A DNA stretch of 11,358 nt from positions 1 through 11,358 of the forward strand of contig JBBRTW010000221.1 in NCBI GenBank assembly GCA_038244055.1, in the 5' to 3' direction. A program made the translations under genes and the position numbers. The notes below the pieces were generated by a model, which did not search any database, had not been told where the DNA came from, and saw only the letters and a program-made list of their open reading frames with translations. Below, piece by piece: positions 1 to 6,707 of the stretch (position 1 is the first letter of the stretch; each line of letters starts with the position of its first letter). This DNA is from DASPKW01 sp038244055 (GTDB taxonomy: Bacteria > Planctomycetota > Phycisphaerae > Tepidisphaerales > Tepidisphaeraceae).

Positions 1-48
1 GGGGGGGGCGTGGGGGTGGGAGGGGTTTTAGGGGTGGGGTTCATGGCG
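1..48. other. G-rich tract at window edge
   Basis: The first 48 bases contain at least six runs of three or more G on the + strand (runs of 8, 5, 3, 4, 4 and 4) separated by 1-5 bases. This spacing could allow a G-quadruplex on the + strand. The tract sits at the very edge of the window, so it could also be a low-quality contig end. No coding signal is seen in it; the frame that runs through it would give only a Gly/Val/Met-rich peptide. Confidence 0.5.
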
Positions 49-104
49 GGGGGGATGATAGCAGATGACGCCCCGCTCCGAACAGCCCGACCGAGGCATG
101 TGAT

Positions 105-126
105 CGCGGCAAAACATCCAGCCGCG
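105..126. repeat. Short inverted repeat upstream of gene 1
   Basis: CGCGGC (105-110) is the exact reverse complement of GCCGCG (121-126), with a 10-base A-rich loop between. No T-run follows, so it does not look like an intrinsic terminator. It could be a hairpin in a leader RNA or a protein-binding dyad for the gene at 263. A 6-bp GC stem can occur by chance at this base composition. The rest of bases 49-262 shows no gene or clear promoter. Confidence 0.3.
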
Positions 127-262
127 GACGATCGGGGACGTATGCATTGGCGATTTCAGTTGGTCGCCTTCATGGGCATGCGCCGGCTGAGATTGTGAGT
201 GAATCCGCGCCAGTTGTGAGCAGCGCCGGGCCGGGGTAACGTGGCGGCCGGAGTTTTTCGCG

Positions 263-904
263 ATGGAGCCCGCCCTCATTCTCCAATACGGCAAAGCCGC
301 CCGCCGGCGTCGCTGGCGCTGGTGGCTGCTGGCGATCGTCGCGATCCTGTGCGGCTGCGGCATCTACTGGCGCGCCCAGGTCAAGACGTACTGGGCTCAG
401 GGGCAGTACCTTCTCAAGCAGCGGCAATGTCTGCGGCATGAACTGCCGGCCGACTTTATCGTTTTTACGGATCAGAAAGAGGAGGCGACCGCGCTCCTGA
501 GCCAGAAGGGGAGGTACGACCAGCTCGATTCCTCACCGCTGGTCGCGGCCGGGTATCGCATGCAAACTTATCTGGACATCGCGCAGGGCACCTGGACCCA
601 GACCGCATTTTTGCACGAGCGCTGCACACCGGCGGGGGAGCGGGTTCTGGTGACGGTCAATCTGGTCGGCCGCAATGAAAGGGGCCTGCATGTGGTTGCC
701 AACGCGCTCAACCTGGCTACATGGAAGCCCGGTTCGACTCTTGGGTTGAACACGGCCGTCAGTCTGGATTTGAGTAAGGCCGATGACCTCTCCTGGCGCA
801 TGTACGCCGGGCAGATTGATCCGGGGGACCCGACGCGCTTCACGATTGCCTACTCCATCGGCAATCAGCGGGGAACGCTGGAAGGGAAGGTCACCAAGGA
901 GTAG
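263..904 (+). CDS. Small single-pass membrane protein of unknown function
   Basis: This 213-residue protein is not one I can name. The N-terminus carries a basic cluster (RRRRWRWW, residues 14-21) followed by one hydrophobic segment (about 20-36, containing two Cys), so it is probably anchored in the cytoplasmic membrane with the short N-terminus inside and about 175 residues outside. The exported part begins with an amphipathic stretch rich in Tyr, Gln and Leu (about 40-57). It continues into an apparently beta-rich region with no recognisable catalytic motif. The start is supported by GGAG at 250-253, nine bases before the ATG. It has its own 267-bp gap before the GH127 gene, so co-transcription with the glycosidases is uncertain. 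The coding call is fairly firm because the frame is long, codon use is GC-rich and the ribosome site fits. The function is unknown. Confidence 0.75.
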   Translation: MEPALILQYGKAARRRRWRWWLLAIVAILCGCGIYWRAQVKTYWAQGQYLLKQRQCLRHELPADFIVFTDQKEEATALLSQKGRYDQLDSSPLVAAGYRMQTYLDIAQGTWTQTAFLHERCTPAGERVLVTVNLVGRNERGLHVVANALNLATWKPGSTLGLNTAVSLDLSKADDLSWRMYAGQIDPGDPTRFTIAYSIGNQRGTLEGKVTKE

Positions 905-912
905 GTCATCGA

Positions 913-972
913 CCTCAAGGTGCTATCGGGTCCGGCCGCGGAAGCGGGGCGGGACAGGCCATTGCCTTGAGG
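913..972. repeat. Inverted repeat between gene 1 and the GH127 gene
   Basis: CCTCAAGG (913-920) is the exact reverse complement of CCTTGAGG (965-972). Nested inside is a compact hairpin, CCGC (936-939) GGAA loop (940-943) GCGG (944-947). Together they could form a structured 3' end for the upstream transcript. No U-run follows, so it is not a canonical intrinsic terminator. The remainder of 973-1156 shows no convincing promoter by eye. Confidence 0.35.
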
Positions 973-1156
973 GCGGATGTCTCGCGGAAATGCAAGCTGG
1001 ACGGGCGGAGATCGGACCTCGCGCCTGTGTTGGACTGGATTGTTCCGCGCTTTTTGTTGGTGATGGCGGCATTTCAGCCGAGAATGGCGTCAAAGATGCG
1101 GGGTTGCGCGAGAATCGCGGCGGCTGTGCAGGATTTGAAGCGCGACGATGTCGCGC

Positions 1157-1163
1157 GGAGGAG
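1157..1163 (+). promoter_or_regulatory. Ribosome binding site that fixes the GH127 start
   Basis: GGAGGAG lies 8 bases before the ATG at 1172. The frame is open further upstream to an ATG at 1148, but that codon has no good Shine-Dalgarno match and would put charged residues ahead of the signal peptide. The site therefore favours 1172. Confidence 0.7.
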
Positions 1164-1171
1164 CCAGGACA

Positions 1172-3085
1172 ATGGAATCATCAATGGGTCGAGTGATCTT
1201 TGGCGTTGCGATGGTGTTCGTGAATGCGATCGTGGCGGCCGGGGTGTGCGCGGCCCCGCCGGATGGGGATGTGAAGCCGGCGATTCAGGCCGGGAGTTTC
1301 GATCGCCTCGCCGATGTCGCGCAAGTCGCCAGCCCGGCCGCCATCCGGATCGAGGGCTGGCTGGGCCATCGCATCGCGGTGAACGAGGCCAATCGCCTGC
1401 GCACGATCGATATCGAGCCGATGCTGGCCGGGTATCGACAGAAGCCGGGCACGCATCCGTGGATCGGCGAGCATGTGGGCAAGTGGATGCACGCGGCCAC
1501 GCTGGCGTGGGCCAACACGGGGGATGCAGCGCTGCGGGCGAAGCTGGACAAAGTCGCGGCGGAATTGATCGCGGCGCAGGAGCCGGATGGATATCTCGGC
1601 ACCTATGTGAAAGAGAAGCGATTCGGGTTGTACAAAGGGGCCGATTGGGATGTGTGGTCGCACAAGTATTGTTTGATCGGGCTGCTCACCTATCACGAGT
1701 ACACCGGCGACAAGGCGGCGCTGGCGGCGGCGAAGCGCGCGGCCGATCTGCTGATCGCGACGTTCCCGGCGCAGAAGAGCATTCTGGCGGCCGGCACGCA
1801 TGTGGGGATGGCCGCCACGAGCATACTGGAGCCGATCGTGCTGCTCTACCGGCAGACGGGCGAGCCGCGTTATCTCGACTTCGCGCGCTATATCGTCAAA
1901 TCGTGGGATGAGCCGAAGGGGCCGGGCATTCTCAAGACGCTGCTGGCGGAAAAGCGCGTCAGCAAGGTCGCCAATGGCAAGGCGTATGAGATGCTCTCGA
2001 ACCTGGTCGGGCTCTGCGAACTGGCACGGGCGACGGGCGACAAGGAGATGATGCAGGCCGCGCTCAATGCGTGGCAGGACATCGTGGATAACCATCTCTA
2101 TATCACCGGCAGCGCCAGCCTCGGGGAGCACTTCAAAGCGGATCACGAACTGCGCAACGAGGAGGGTCCGCACATCTGCGAAACGTGCGTGACGGTGACC
2201 TGGATTCAACTGAACCTGCAATTGCTGCGGCTCACGGGCGAGGCGAAGTTTGGCGATGAACTGGAGCGATCGTTTTACAACCATCTGTCGGCCGCGCAGA
2301 ACCCGAAGGGGGAGGACTGGTGCTATTACACAGCGCTGGATGGGAAAAAACGATACGACCACGGCATCACCTGCTGCCATTCCAGCGGCCCGCGCGGATT
2401 GGCGCTGGTGCCGCAGGCGGCGTATCTGGCGAGTAAGGATGCGCTGCTGGTGAGCACGTTCGAGACTTCGCGGGCCACGCTGGAGATTGGCGGGCAGCCC
2501 GTGACGATCGAGCAACAGAGCCATTTCCCGCGAAGTGGGGAATCGGTGCTGACGGTGCATCTTTCCCGGCCGGCGACATTCGCTCTAAAAATTCGCACGC
2601 CGGCGTGGGCCGGGCCGCTGGTGGTGGAGTGGGGGGCGGGTGAGAAGGCAACTGCTCTGGCCGCGACGCTTGAATCGGGTTGGACGATCCTGCCGGCGCG
2701 GCAGTGGAAGGAGGGCGATCGCATTGCCGTGAAGTTTAATCTGTCAGCGCGGTTGGTGATGGGTGAGCATAGCAACGCAGGACGGGCGGCGCTGCTGTGG
2801 GGGCCGTTTGTGCTGGCCTGCGATCAGAAACTCACTCCTGAGTTGCCCGCGCCAAATACGCTGGGGCTGGTGGATGCGCGGCCGGCATTTGAGCTGAAAC
2901 CGGGTGACGATCTGGCATTTCGCGCGAATGTGATCGCGGCACCGGGGAACAAGACAGTTCCCGCGACGTTCGTGCCGTTTGCGGATGCGGGGGCGGACGG
3001 CGGCCAATTCTGCGTGTGGTTGCGCGCGCCGGGTATGACGCCGGCTGCAGAGAAGACCAAGCTGAATGACGGTTCAAAGAAGTGA
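1172..3085 (+). CDS. Secreted GH127-family (DUF1680) beta-L-arabinofuranosidase-like glycosidase
   Basis: The 637-residue protein starts with a signal peptide (about residues 1-28, ending VCAA) and so is exported. It then has an alpha/alpha-barrel-type catalytic region (about 45-430) and a beta-sandwich C-terminal part (about 430-600). The length is normal for DUF1680. The zinc-thiolate site of the GH127 family is visible: Glu337 and Cys339 in the motif CETC, and the Cys401-Cys402 pair in GITCC. By comparison with the characterised family member HypBA1, one Cys of the pair would be the nucleophile. Glu319 in LGEHF would be the acid/base. Family members remove L-arabinofuranosyl units; some DUF1680 proteins act on other sugars, so the exact substrate is open. 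GH10 follows after 38 bp, which suggests arabinoxylan as target. An ATG at 1148 gives an 8-residue-longer form that I consider less likely. Confidence 0.9.
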   Translation: MESSMGRVIFGVAMVFVNAIVAAGVCAAPPDGDVKPAIQAGSFDRLADVAQVASPAAIRIEGWLGHRIAVNEANRLRTIDIEPMLAGYRQKPGTHPWIGEHVGKWMHAATLAWANTGDAALRAKLDKVAAELIAAQEPDGYLGTYVKEKRFGLYKGADWDVWSHKYCLIGLLTYHEYTGDKAALAAAKRAADLLIATFPAQKSILAAGTHVGMAATSILEPIVLLYRQTGEPRYLDFARYIVKSWDEPKGPGILKTLLAEKRVSKVANGKAYEMLSNLVGLCELARATGDKEMMQAALNAWQDIVDNHLYITGSASLGEHFKADHELRNEEGPHICETCVTVTWIQLNLQLLRLTGEAKFGDELERSFYNHLSAAQNPKGEDWCYYTALDGKKRYDHGITCCHSSGPRGLALVPQAAYLASKDALLVSTFETSRATLEIGGQPVTIEQQSHFPRSGESVLTVHLSRPATFALKIRTPAWAGPLVVEWGAGEKATALAATLESGWTILPARQWKEGDRIAVKFNLSARLVMGEHSNAGRAALLWGPFVLACDQKLTPELPAPNTLGLVDARPAFELKPGDDLAFRANVIAAPGNKTVPATFVPFADAGADGGQFCVWLRAPGMTPAAEKTKLNDGSKK

Positions 3086-3123
3086 ATCGGCCTTGGATGG
3101 TTGGGGTTGAGGAGGATTGAAAA

Positions 3124-4485
3124 ATGACTCGATTGAAATCATGTAAACTGGTTCTCGCGGTGGCGGTTCTGGCGATAGGTCCGGGCACACTATTCGCCGC
3201 GACGCCCGCGTCGTATCAGAAGCAATGGCGCGATCCGGTTTTGGAGAGGCGCATTCAGGAGAACATCGAGAAGTACCGCAAGGGCGATGCCACGATTGAA
3301 GTGGTGGACTCGGCCGGGAAGCCGATCGGGGATGCAACCGTGGAAATTCGGCAGACCGGCCACGAATTCCTCTTCGGCTGCAATGCCTTCGTGCTCGGGC
3401 AGCTTAAATCGGCCGAGGAGAACGAGCGATATGAGAAGGCGTTTTTGAAGTTGTTCAACTTCGCGACGGTGCCGTTCTACTGGGAAGGCACGGAGCCAAC
3501 GCGGGGCGAGTTGCGCTACGAGGAAGGATCGCGCGATATCTGGCGCAGGCCGCCGCCGGATCGTTACATTGCGTTCGCGGCGAAGAATGGCCTGACGCTC
3601 AAGGGCCATCCGCTGTTATGGCACTCGTATAACCCGGCGTGGCTGCCGAAGGACCCGGCCGAGTTGCGCGAGCTTTATCGCAAGCGTTTCCGCGAGATCG
3701 CCGGCCGATATGCCGGGAAGATTCCGATCTGGGATGTGGTGAATGAGTCGCAGGTCTGCCCAGCCAAATATCCGCTGTACAGCGCGGACCGCGCCTACGT
3801 TGGATGGGCGTTTGGTGAGGCCGGTCCGCTGTTTCCCGCCACCACGACGCTGATGATCAACGAGGTGACGAGCTTCAACTTCAAAGCGGCGGAGCAGAAT
3901 GGCTATTTTGCTCAGGTGAGAGGGCTACTCGATAAGGGGGCCGCGGTGCGAGGCATCGGCTTTCAATTCCACTTCTTCAGGCGCGAGGCGTTGAACGGCT
4001 ATCTCGCCGGGGCAACCTCAAATCCCGGCAAGCTGCTGGATCTGTACGAAAAGTTCGCCCAGTTCAAACTGCCTCTGTACATCACGGAGATCACGATCCC
4101 ATCGGCCGGGGAAGAGGGGGATGCGCTTCAGGAAGAGGTGGTGCGCGATCACTATCGTTTATGGTTCAGCGCGCCGATGATGGCCGGGATTACCTGGTGG
4201 AATTTGGGCGATGGCACGGCGGTCAAGGGTGAGAACGAGGCCAAGGGGGGGCTGATGGATAATGAACTCAAGCCTAAGCCCGCCTATGCCGCGCTCGACA
4301 AGCTCATCAACGAAGAATGGAAGACGACGGCGCAGGTTCGGACGGATGCGGCCGGGCACGCGGGCTTTCGGGGATTCTTTGGCAAGTATCAGGTGAAGGT
4401 GACGGTGGGAGGAAACACGCGCGCGTTCGATCTCAATGTCAGCCATTCCGGCGCGAAGGCACATCGGCTGGAGTGGAAGGATTGA
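3124..4485 (+). CDS. Secreted GH10 endo-1,4-beta-xylanase-like enzyme
   Basis: The 453-residue protein has a signal peptide (about 1-25, ending LFA), so it acts outside the cytoplasm. Residues about 54-92 form a short beta module (DSAGKPIGDATVEI) before the barrel. The GH10 TIM barrel (about 95-395) shows family landmarks: GHPLLWH (161-167), WDVVNE with acid/base Glu208, GIGFQFH with Gln281 and His283, and YITEI with nucleophile Glu322. These residues predict retaining hydrolysis of internal beta-1,4 bonds in xylan. Residues about 400-450 form a second small beta module (from TTAQVRTDAAG). The end-of-barrel motif is WWNLGDG rather than the more usual F/W-G-x-x-D form, which points to a divergent GH10 branch. 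GGAGG at 3111-3115, eight bases before the ATG, fixes the start. The 38-bp gap from the GH127 stop indicates one operon. Confidence 0.92.
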   Translation: MTRLKSCKLVLAVAVLAIGPGTLFAATPASYQKQWRDPVLERRIQENIEKYRKGDATIEVVDSAGKPIGDATVEIRQTGHEFLFGCNAFVLGQLKSAEENERYEKAFLKLFNFATVPFYWEGTEPTRGELRYEEGSRDIWRRPPPDRYIAFAAKNGLTLKGHPLLWHSYNPAWLPKDPAELRELYRKRFREIAGRYAGKIPIWDVVNESQVCPAKYPLYSADRAYVGWAFGEAGPLFPATTTLMINEVTSFNFKAAEQNGYFAQVRGLLDKGAAVRGIGFQFHFFRREALNGYLAGATSNPGKLLDLYEKFAQFKLPLYITEITIPSAGEEGDALQEEVVRDHYRLWFSAPMMAGITWWNLGDGTAVKGENEAKGGLMDNELKPKPAYAALDKLINEEWKTTAQVRTDAAGHAGFRGFFGKYQVKVTVGGNTRAFDLNVSHSGAKAHRLEWKD

Positions 4486-4598
4486 AGTTCTGGAGCGTTT
4501 GGGCGTAGAGGCTCGCAGGGTCGGCGTTGTTCGATCCCGCGTTGAAAAGACTTTTATTGAACCATTCGCATGCTCAAGGTGGGGATCGATTGCGCGGG

Positions 4599-4627
4599 CG
4601 ATGGGGCTGCGCATCCACTGATATACT
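4599..4627 (+). promoter_or_regulatory. Candidate extended -10 promoter before the DUF1080/PHP gene
   Basis: TGATATACT at 4619-4627 matches an extended -10 (TG, one base, then TATACT, one mismatch to TATAAT). The matching -35 position (4599-4604, CGATGG) is poor, which is tolerable for extended -10 promoters. Transcription would start near 4634 and leave a leader of about 40 bases. If real, the 4673 gene can be expressed apart from the GH127-GH10 pair. The 187-bp gap between stop and start fits this. It was judged by eye only. Confidence 0.3.
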
Positions 4628-4658
4628 TCGCGGGCCGACAAGGCGATTCATCCCTCTG

Positions 4659-4664
4659 AAGGAG
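4659..4664 (+). promoter_or_regulatory. Ribosome binding site supporting a GTG start
   Basis: AAGGAG lies exactly 8 bases before the GTG at 4673, the same spacing as in the two glycosidase genes. The next in-frame ATG (4709) has no comparable site and would cut into the signal peptide, so GTG is the preferred start. Confidence 0.7.
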
Positions 4665-4672
4665 CTATTGAA

Positions 4673-6169
4673 GTGACATTCAAACACCCACCGCTTCGCG
4701 CCATTACGATGACCTGCGCGCTATTGGCGACATTTTCTCCCACCCCTGCGCGAGGCGATGAATGGGTTTCGCTCTTCGACGGCAAGACGATGGCCGGCTG
4801 GAAGGTGAGCGAGCATCCCGATTCGTTCAAGGTGGCCGATGGGGCGATTGTTTTCAGCGGGGCGCGGGCGCATGCGTTTTATGCCGGGCCGGTGCGCGAT
4901 GGCGCGTTTAAGAATTTCGAGTTCAAGGCGGATATCCTGACCGCGCCCGGCACCAATTCCGGGTTGTATTTTCACACTCAATTCCAGGAAACGGGCTTTC
5001 CCGGCCGAGGATACGAAGCGCAGATCAACAACACCCAGAAGCAGCAGGGGAATTACTACGAATACAATAAAACCGGCTCGCTCTACTGCGTTCGCAACCA
5101 GTACAGGACGATGGTCAAGGACGATGAGTGGTTCTCGATGCACATCATCGTCCGCGGCAAGCACATTCAGATTCGCGTGAATGATGTGGTCGCGGCCGAC
5201 TATATCGAGCCGACCAAACCGATTCGCAGCGCCCAGCGGGCCGGGGCGGTTCTTTCCTCGGGCACCTTCGCGCTGCAAGGGCACGACCCGGGCAGCAGGA
5301 CGTGCTTTAAGAACATCATGGTGAGGCCCCTGGCCGATGACCTGGCGGCGGATGTGGATGGGCCGGTGCCGGCCGAGGAGCCGTACGCCGAGCTGCTCGA
5401 TCTTCATCAGAAGCATTTCCCGCTGATCGATCTGCACAGCCATCTCAAGGGCGGGCTGACGCTGGAGGATGTGCTGGTTCTCTCCCGGAATACCGGAATC
5501 AACTATGGGCTCGCGCCGAATTGCGGCATTGGGTTTCCGATCACCGATGACAAGGGCATTTACGATTTTGTCGCGAGCATGAAGGGCAAGCCGGTCTTTC
5601 TGGGCATGCAGGCCGAGGGGCGGGAGTGGGTCAAGGCGTTTTCGAAGGAGGCGATCGCGCAGTTCGATTACGTCTTCACCGATTCCATGACCTTCACCGA
5701 TGACCGCACCGGCAAGCGCACGCGCCTCTGGATCGATGGGGAATTCGAGGTGGGCGACAAGCAGACGTTCATGGACATGCTGGTGAAGAAGATCGAGGGG
5801 ATCGTTGGCAGCGAACCGATCGACATCTACGTCAATCCGACGTTTCTACCCGCGCCGATCGCGGAGGAGTACGATCAGCTCTGGACGAAGCAGCGCATGC
5901 AGCGGGTGGCCGATGTGCTGGCGAAAAATGGGGTGGCGATGGAGATCAATTCGCGCTTCAAGCTTCCCAGCGCGGCGATGATCAAGCTGGCCAAGCAGGC
6001 CGGGGTAAAATTCACCTTCGGCACGAACAACAAGGGGAAGGACGATCTGGGGGTGCCGGAATATGGTTTGCGAATGATCAAAGAGTGCGAATTGACGAGC
6101 AAGGACCTTTTCGTGCCCTCGCCCGAGCATCAGAAGGCGATCGAGCGGTTGAAGGTGAAGGGGCCGTGA
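4673..6169 (+). CDS. Secreted DUF1080 (3-keto-disaccharide hydrolase family) protein fused to a PHP-like domain
   Basis: The 498-residue protein starts at GTG and has a signal peptide (about 1-26). Residues about 30-218 are a DUF1080/PF06439 jelly-roll domain, shown by WVSLFDGKTMAGW (31-43), the NSGLYF strand (95-100), GYEAQINN with Glu115 (113-120) and TGSLY (134-138). Family members are linked to hydrolysis of 3-keto-glycosides; many remain untested. After a linker (about 219-245), residues about 246-485 look like a PHP-type metal-dependent domain. It has IDLHSHLKGG with Asp253, His255 and His257, YVNPTFLP (386-393), MEINS with Glu424, and FGTNN (449-453). The last motif falls where PHP phosphoesterases usually have SDAH, so the metal set is altered. 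The second domain's reaction is unknown. The gene lies 187 bp after the xylanase on the same strand. The domain calls are firm; a joint function is inference. Confidence 0.85.
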   Translation: MTFKHPPLRAITMTCALLATFSPTPARGDEWVSLFDGKTMAGWKVSEHPDSFKVADGAIVFSGARAHAFYAGPVRDGAFKNFEFKADILTAPGTNSGLYFHTQFQETGFPGRGYEAQINNTQKQQGNYYEYNKTGSLYCVRNQYRTMVKDDEWFSMHIIVRGKHIQIRVNDVVAADYIEPTKPIRSAQRAGAVLSSGTFALQGHDPGSRTCFKNIMVRPLADDLAADVDGPVPAEEPYAELLDLHQKHFPLIDLHSHLKGGLTLEDVLVLSRNTGINYGLAPNCGIGFPITDDKGIYDFVASMKGKPVFLGMQAEGREWVKAFSKEAIAQFDYVFTDSMTFTDDRTGKRTRLWIDGEFEVGDKQTFMDMLVKKIEGIVGSEPIDIYVNPTFLPAPIAEEYDQLWTKQRMQRVADVLAKNGVAMEINSRFKLPSAAMIKLAKQAGVKFTFGTNNKGKDDLGVPEYGLRMIKECELTSKDLFVPSPEHQKAIERLKVKGP

Positions 6170-6231
6170 TGCGGGAAGGAGCCTGGCACGTTCGGCCGAC
6201 TTCGGCACTGCGAAAATCAGATGCGGGCAGC

Positions 6232-6264
6232 AATGGGTCCATTCCGCCTCAATCTACCCATTTT
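6232..6264 (+). terminator. Weak candidate terminator after the DUF1080/PHP gene
   Basis: AATGGGT (6232-6238) is the exact reverse complement of ACCCATT (6256-6262), and the downstream arm runs into TTTT (6261-6264). The 17-base loop and AT-containing stem make it a weak intrinsic terminator at best. Its place, about 60 bases after the stop at 6169, is right for ending the enzyme transcript. Confidence 0.35.
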
Positions 6265-6327
6265 AACAAATCGCCAATGGGCGGATATCGATAAGCTTTG
6301 GTTCCGTTTGGCGAGTGGCACTTTAAC

Positions 6328-6357
6328 CTGACATAAATGGACAAACGCTTATATAAC
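6328..6357 (+). promoter_or_regulatory. Sigma70-like promoter candidate for the repeat protein gene
   Basis: CTGACA (6328-6333) and TATAAC (6352-6357) each match the -35 and -10 consensus at five of six positions, with an 18-base spacer, in the AT-richest part of the intergenic region. Initiation near 6364 would give a leader of about 390 bases ahead of the ATG at 6754. That leader includes the dyad at 6399 and the folded element with terminator at 6597-6733. No experimental support. Confidence 0.45.
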
Positions 6358-6398
6358 GATAGGAAACTACCCGATTGTCTTTGATGGCCTCGATTTGT

Positions 6399-6427
6399 TG
6401 TCGGATTGGCACCGGACCAACTCGACA
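6399..6427. repeat. Imperfect 11-bp inverted repeat (operator or leader hairpin)
   Basis: The left arm is TGTCGGATTGG (6399-6409) and the right arm CCAACTCGACA (6417-6427), separated by a 7-base loop. Nine positions pair as Watson-Crick, one as G-U in RNA, and one is an A/C mismatch. The GATTGG part of the left arm can also pair exactly with CCAATC at 6468-6473, so two exclusive folds are possible. It could be a regulator-binding dyad just downstream of the candidate start site, or a switchable hairpin in the leader RNA. Confidence 0.4.
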
Positions 6428-6596
6428 TAGACGTTCAGAGCCCGCTATCGCGAATTGTTGTCCAAGTCCAATCTGATCCATGATTTGCATAATCATATAT
6501 TAATGGGGGCGCGCGCTGGAAAAGGGGGGAGTCGGGAGGGGTGATTATTTTAGATTGGTTCGGGCGAATTCGCCTCTGTGGTGTCCGCTTCGGTTC

Positions 6597-6705
6597 CGGG
6601 AAAAGCAGAAACCCGACTTAAACCTTGGAGTAGGTTAAAGCATAGGAGATAGTGGATTCACCGGGGGTGGAGGTCTTTCGTCGCGGAACGAAGGAAGGGT
6701 GAATC
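6597..6705 (+). promoter_or_regulatory. Structured leader RNA element of unknown class
   Basis: Consecutive hairpins can be drawn. The first is CGGG/CCCG (6597-6600 with 6612-6615). The second is TTAACC/GGTTAA with one bulged A (6618-6624 with 6633-6638). The third is a perfect 8-bp outer stem, GATTCACC (6655-6662) with GGTGAATC (6698-6705). Inside the third lies an 8-bp stem, TCTTTCGT (6674-6681) with ACGAAGGA (6688-6695), closing a 6-base loop and containing one G-U pair. The outer stem ends 2 bases before an intrinsic terminator. This layout resembles a riboswitch or attenuator, or a small RNA with its own terminator. It matches no riboswitch class I can recall. Confidence 0.5.
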
Positions 6706-6707
6706 AT

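Noticed and set aside
10..198. Short + strand frame through the G-tract
   Set aside because: It is low-complexity Gly/Val/Met sequence with no domain, and its beginning is an artefact-prone G-run.
1172..1255. Possible lipoprotein signal in the GH127 protein (Cys26)
   Set aside because: The residue before Cys26 is Val, where a lipobox needs Gly, Ala or Ser. A normal cleavage after the following Ala-Ala fits better.
967..1911. + strand frame of 314 codons overlapping the start of the GH127 gene
   Set aside because: It is an out-of-phase shadow that is Arg/Gly-rich and lacks a ribosome site, and most of it lies inside a confidently assigned gene.
1181..2560. Minus-strand frame of 459 codons opposite the GH127 gene
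   Set aside because: It is rich in Arg, His and Gln without a motif. The + strand frame carries the signal peptide, zinc-site motifs and a strong ribosome site.
4540..4570. TTGAAA/TTGAAC promoter-like hexamers between the xylanase and DUF1080 genes
   Set aside because: No acceptable -10 sequence lies 16-18 bases downstream of either hexamer. The extended -10 at 4619 is a better candidate.
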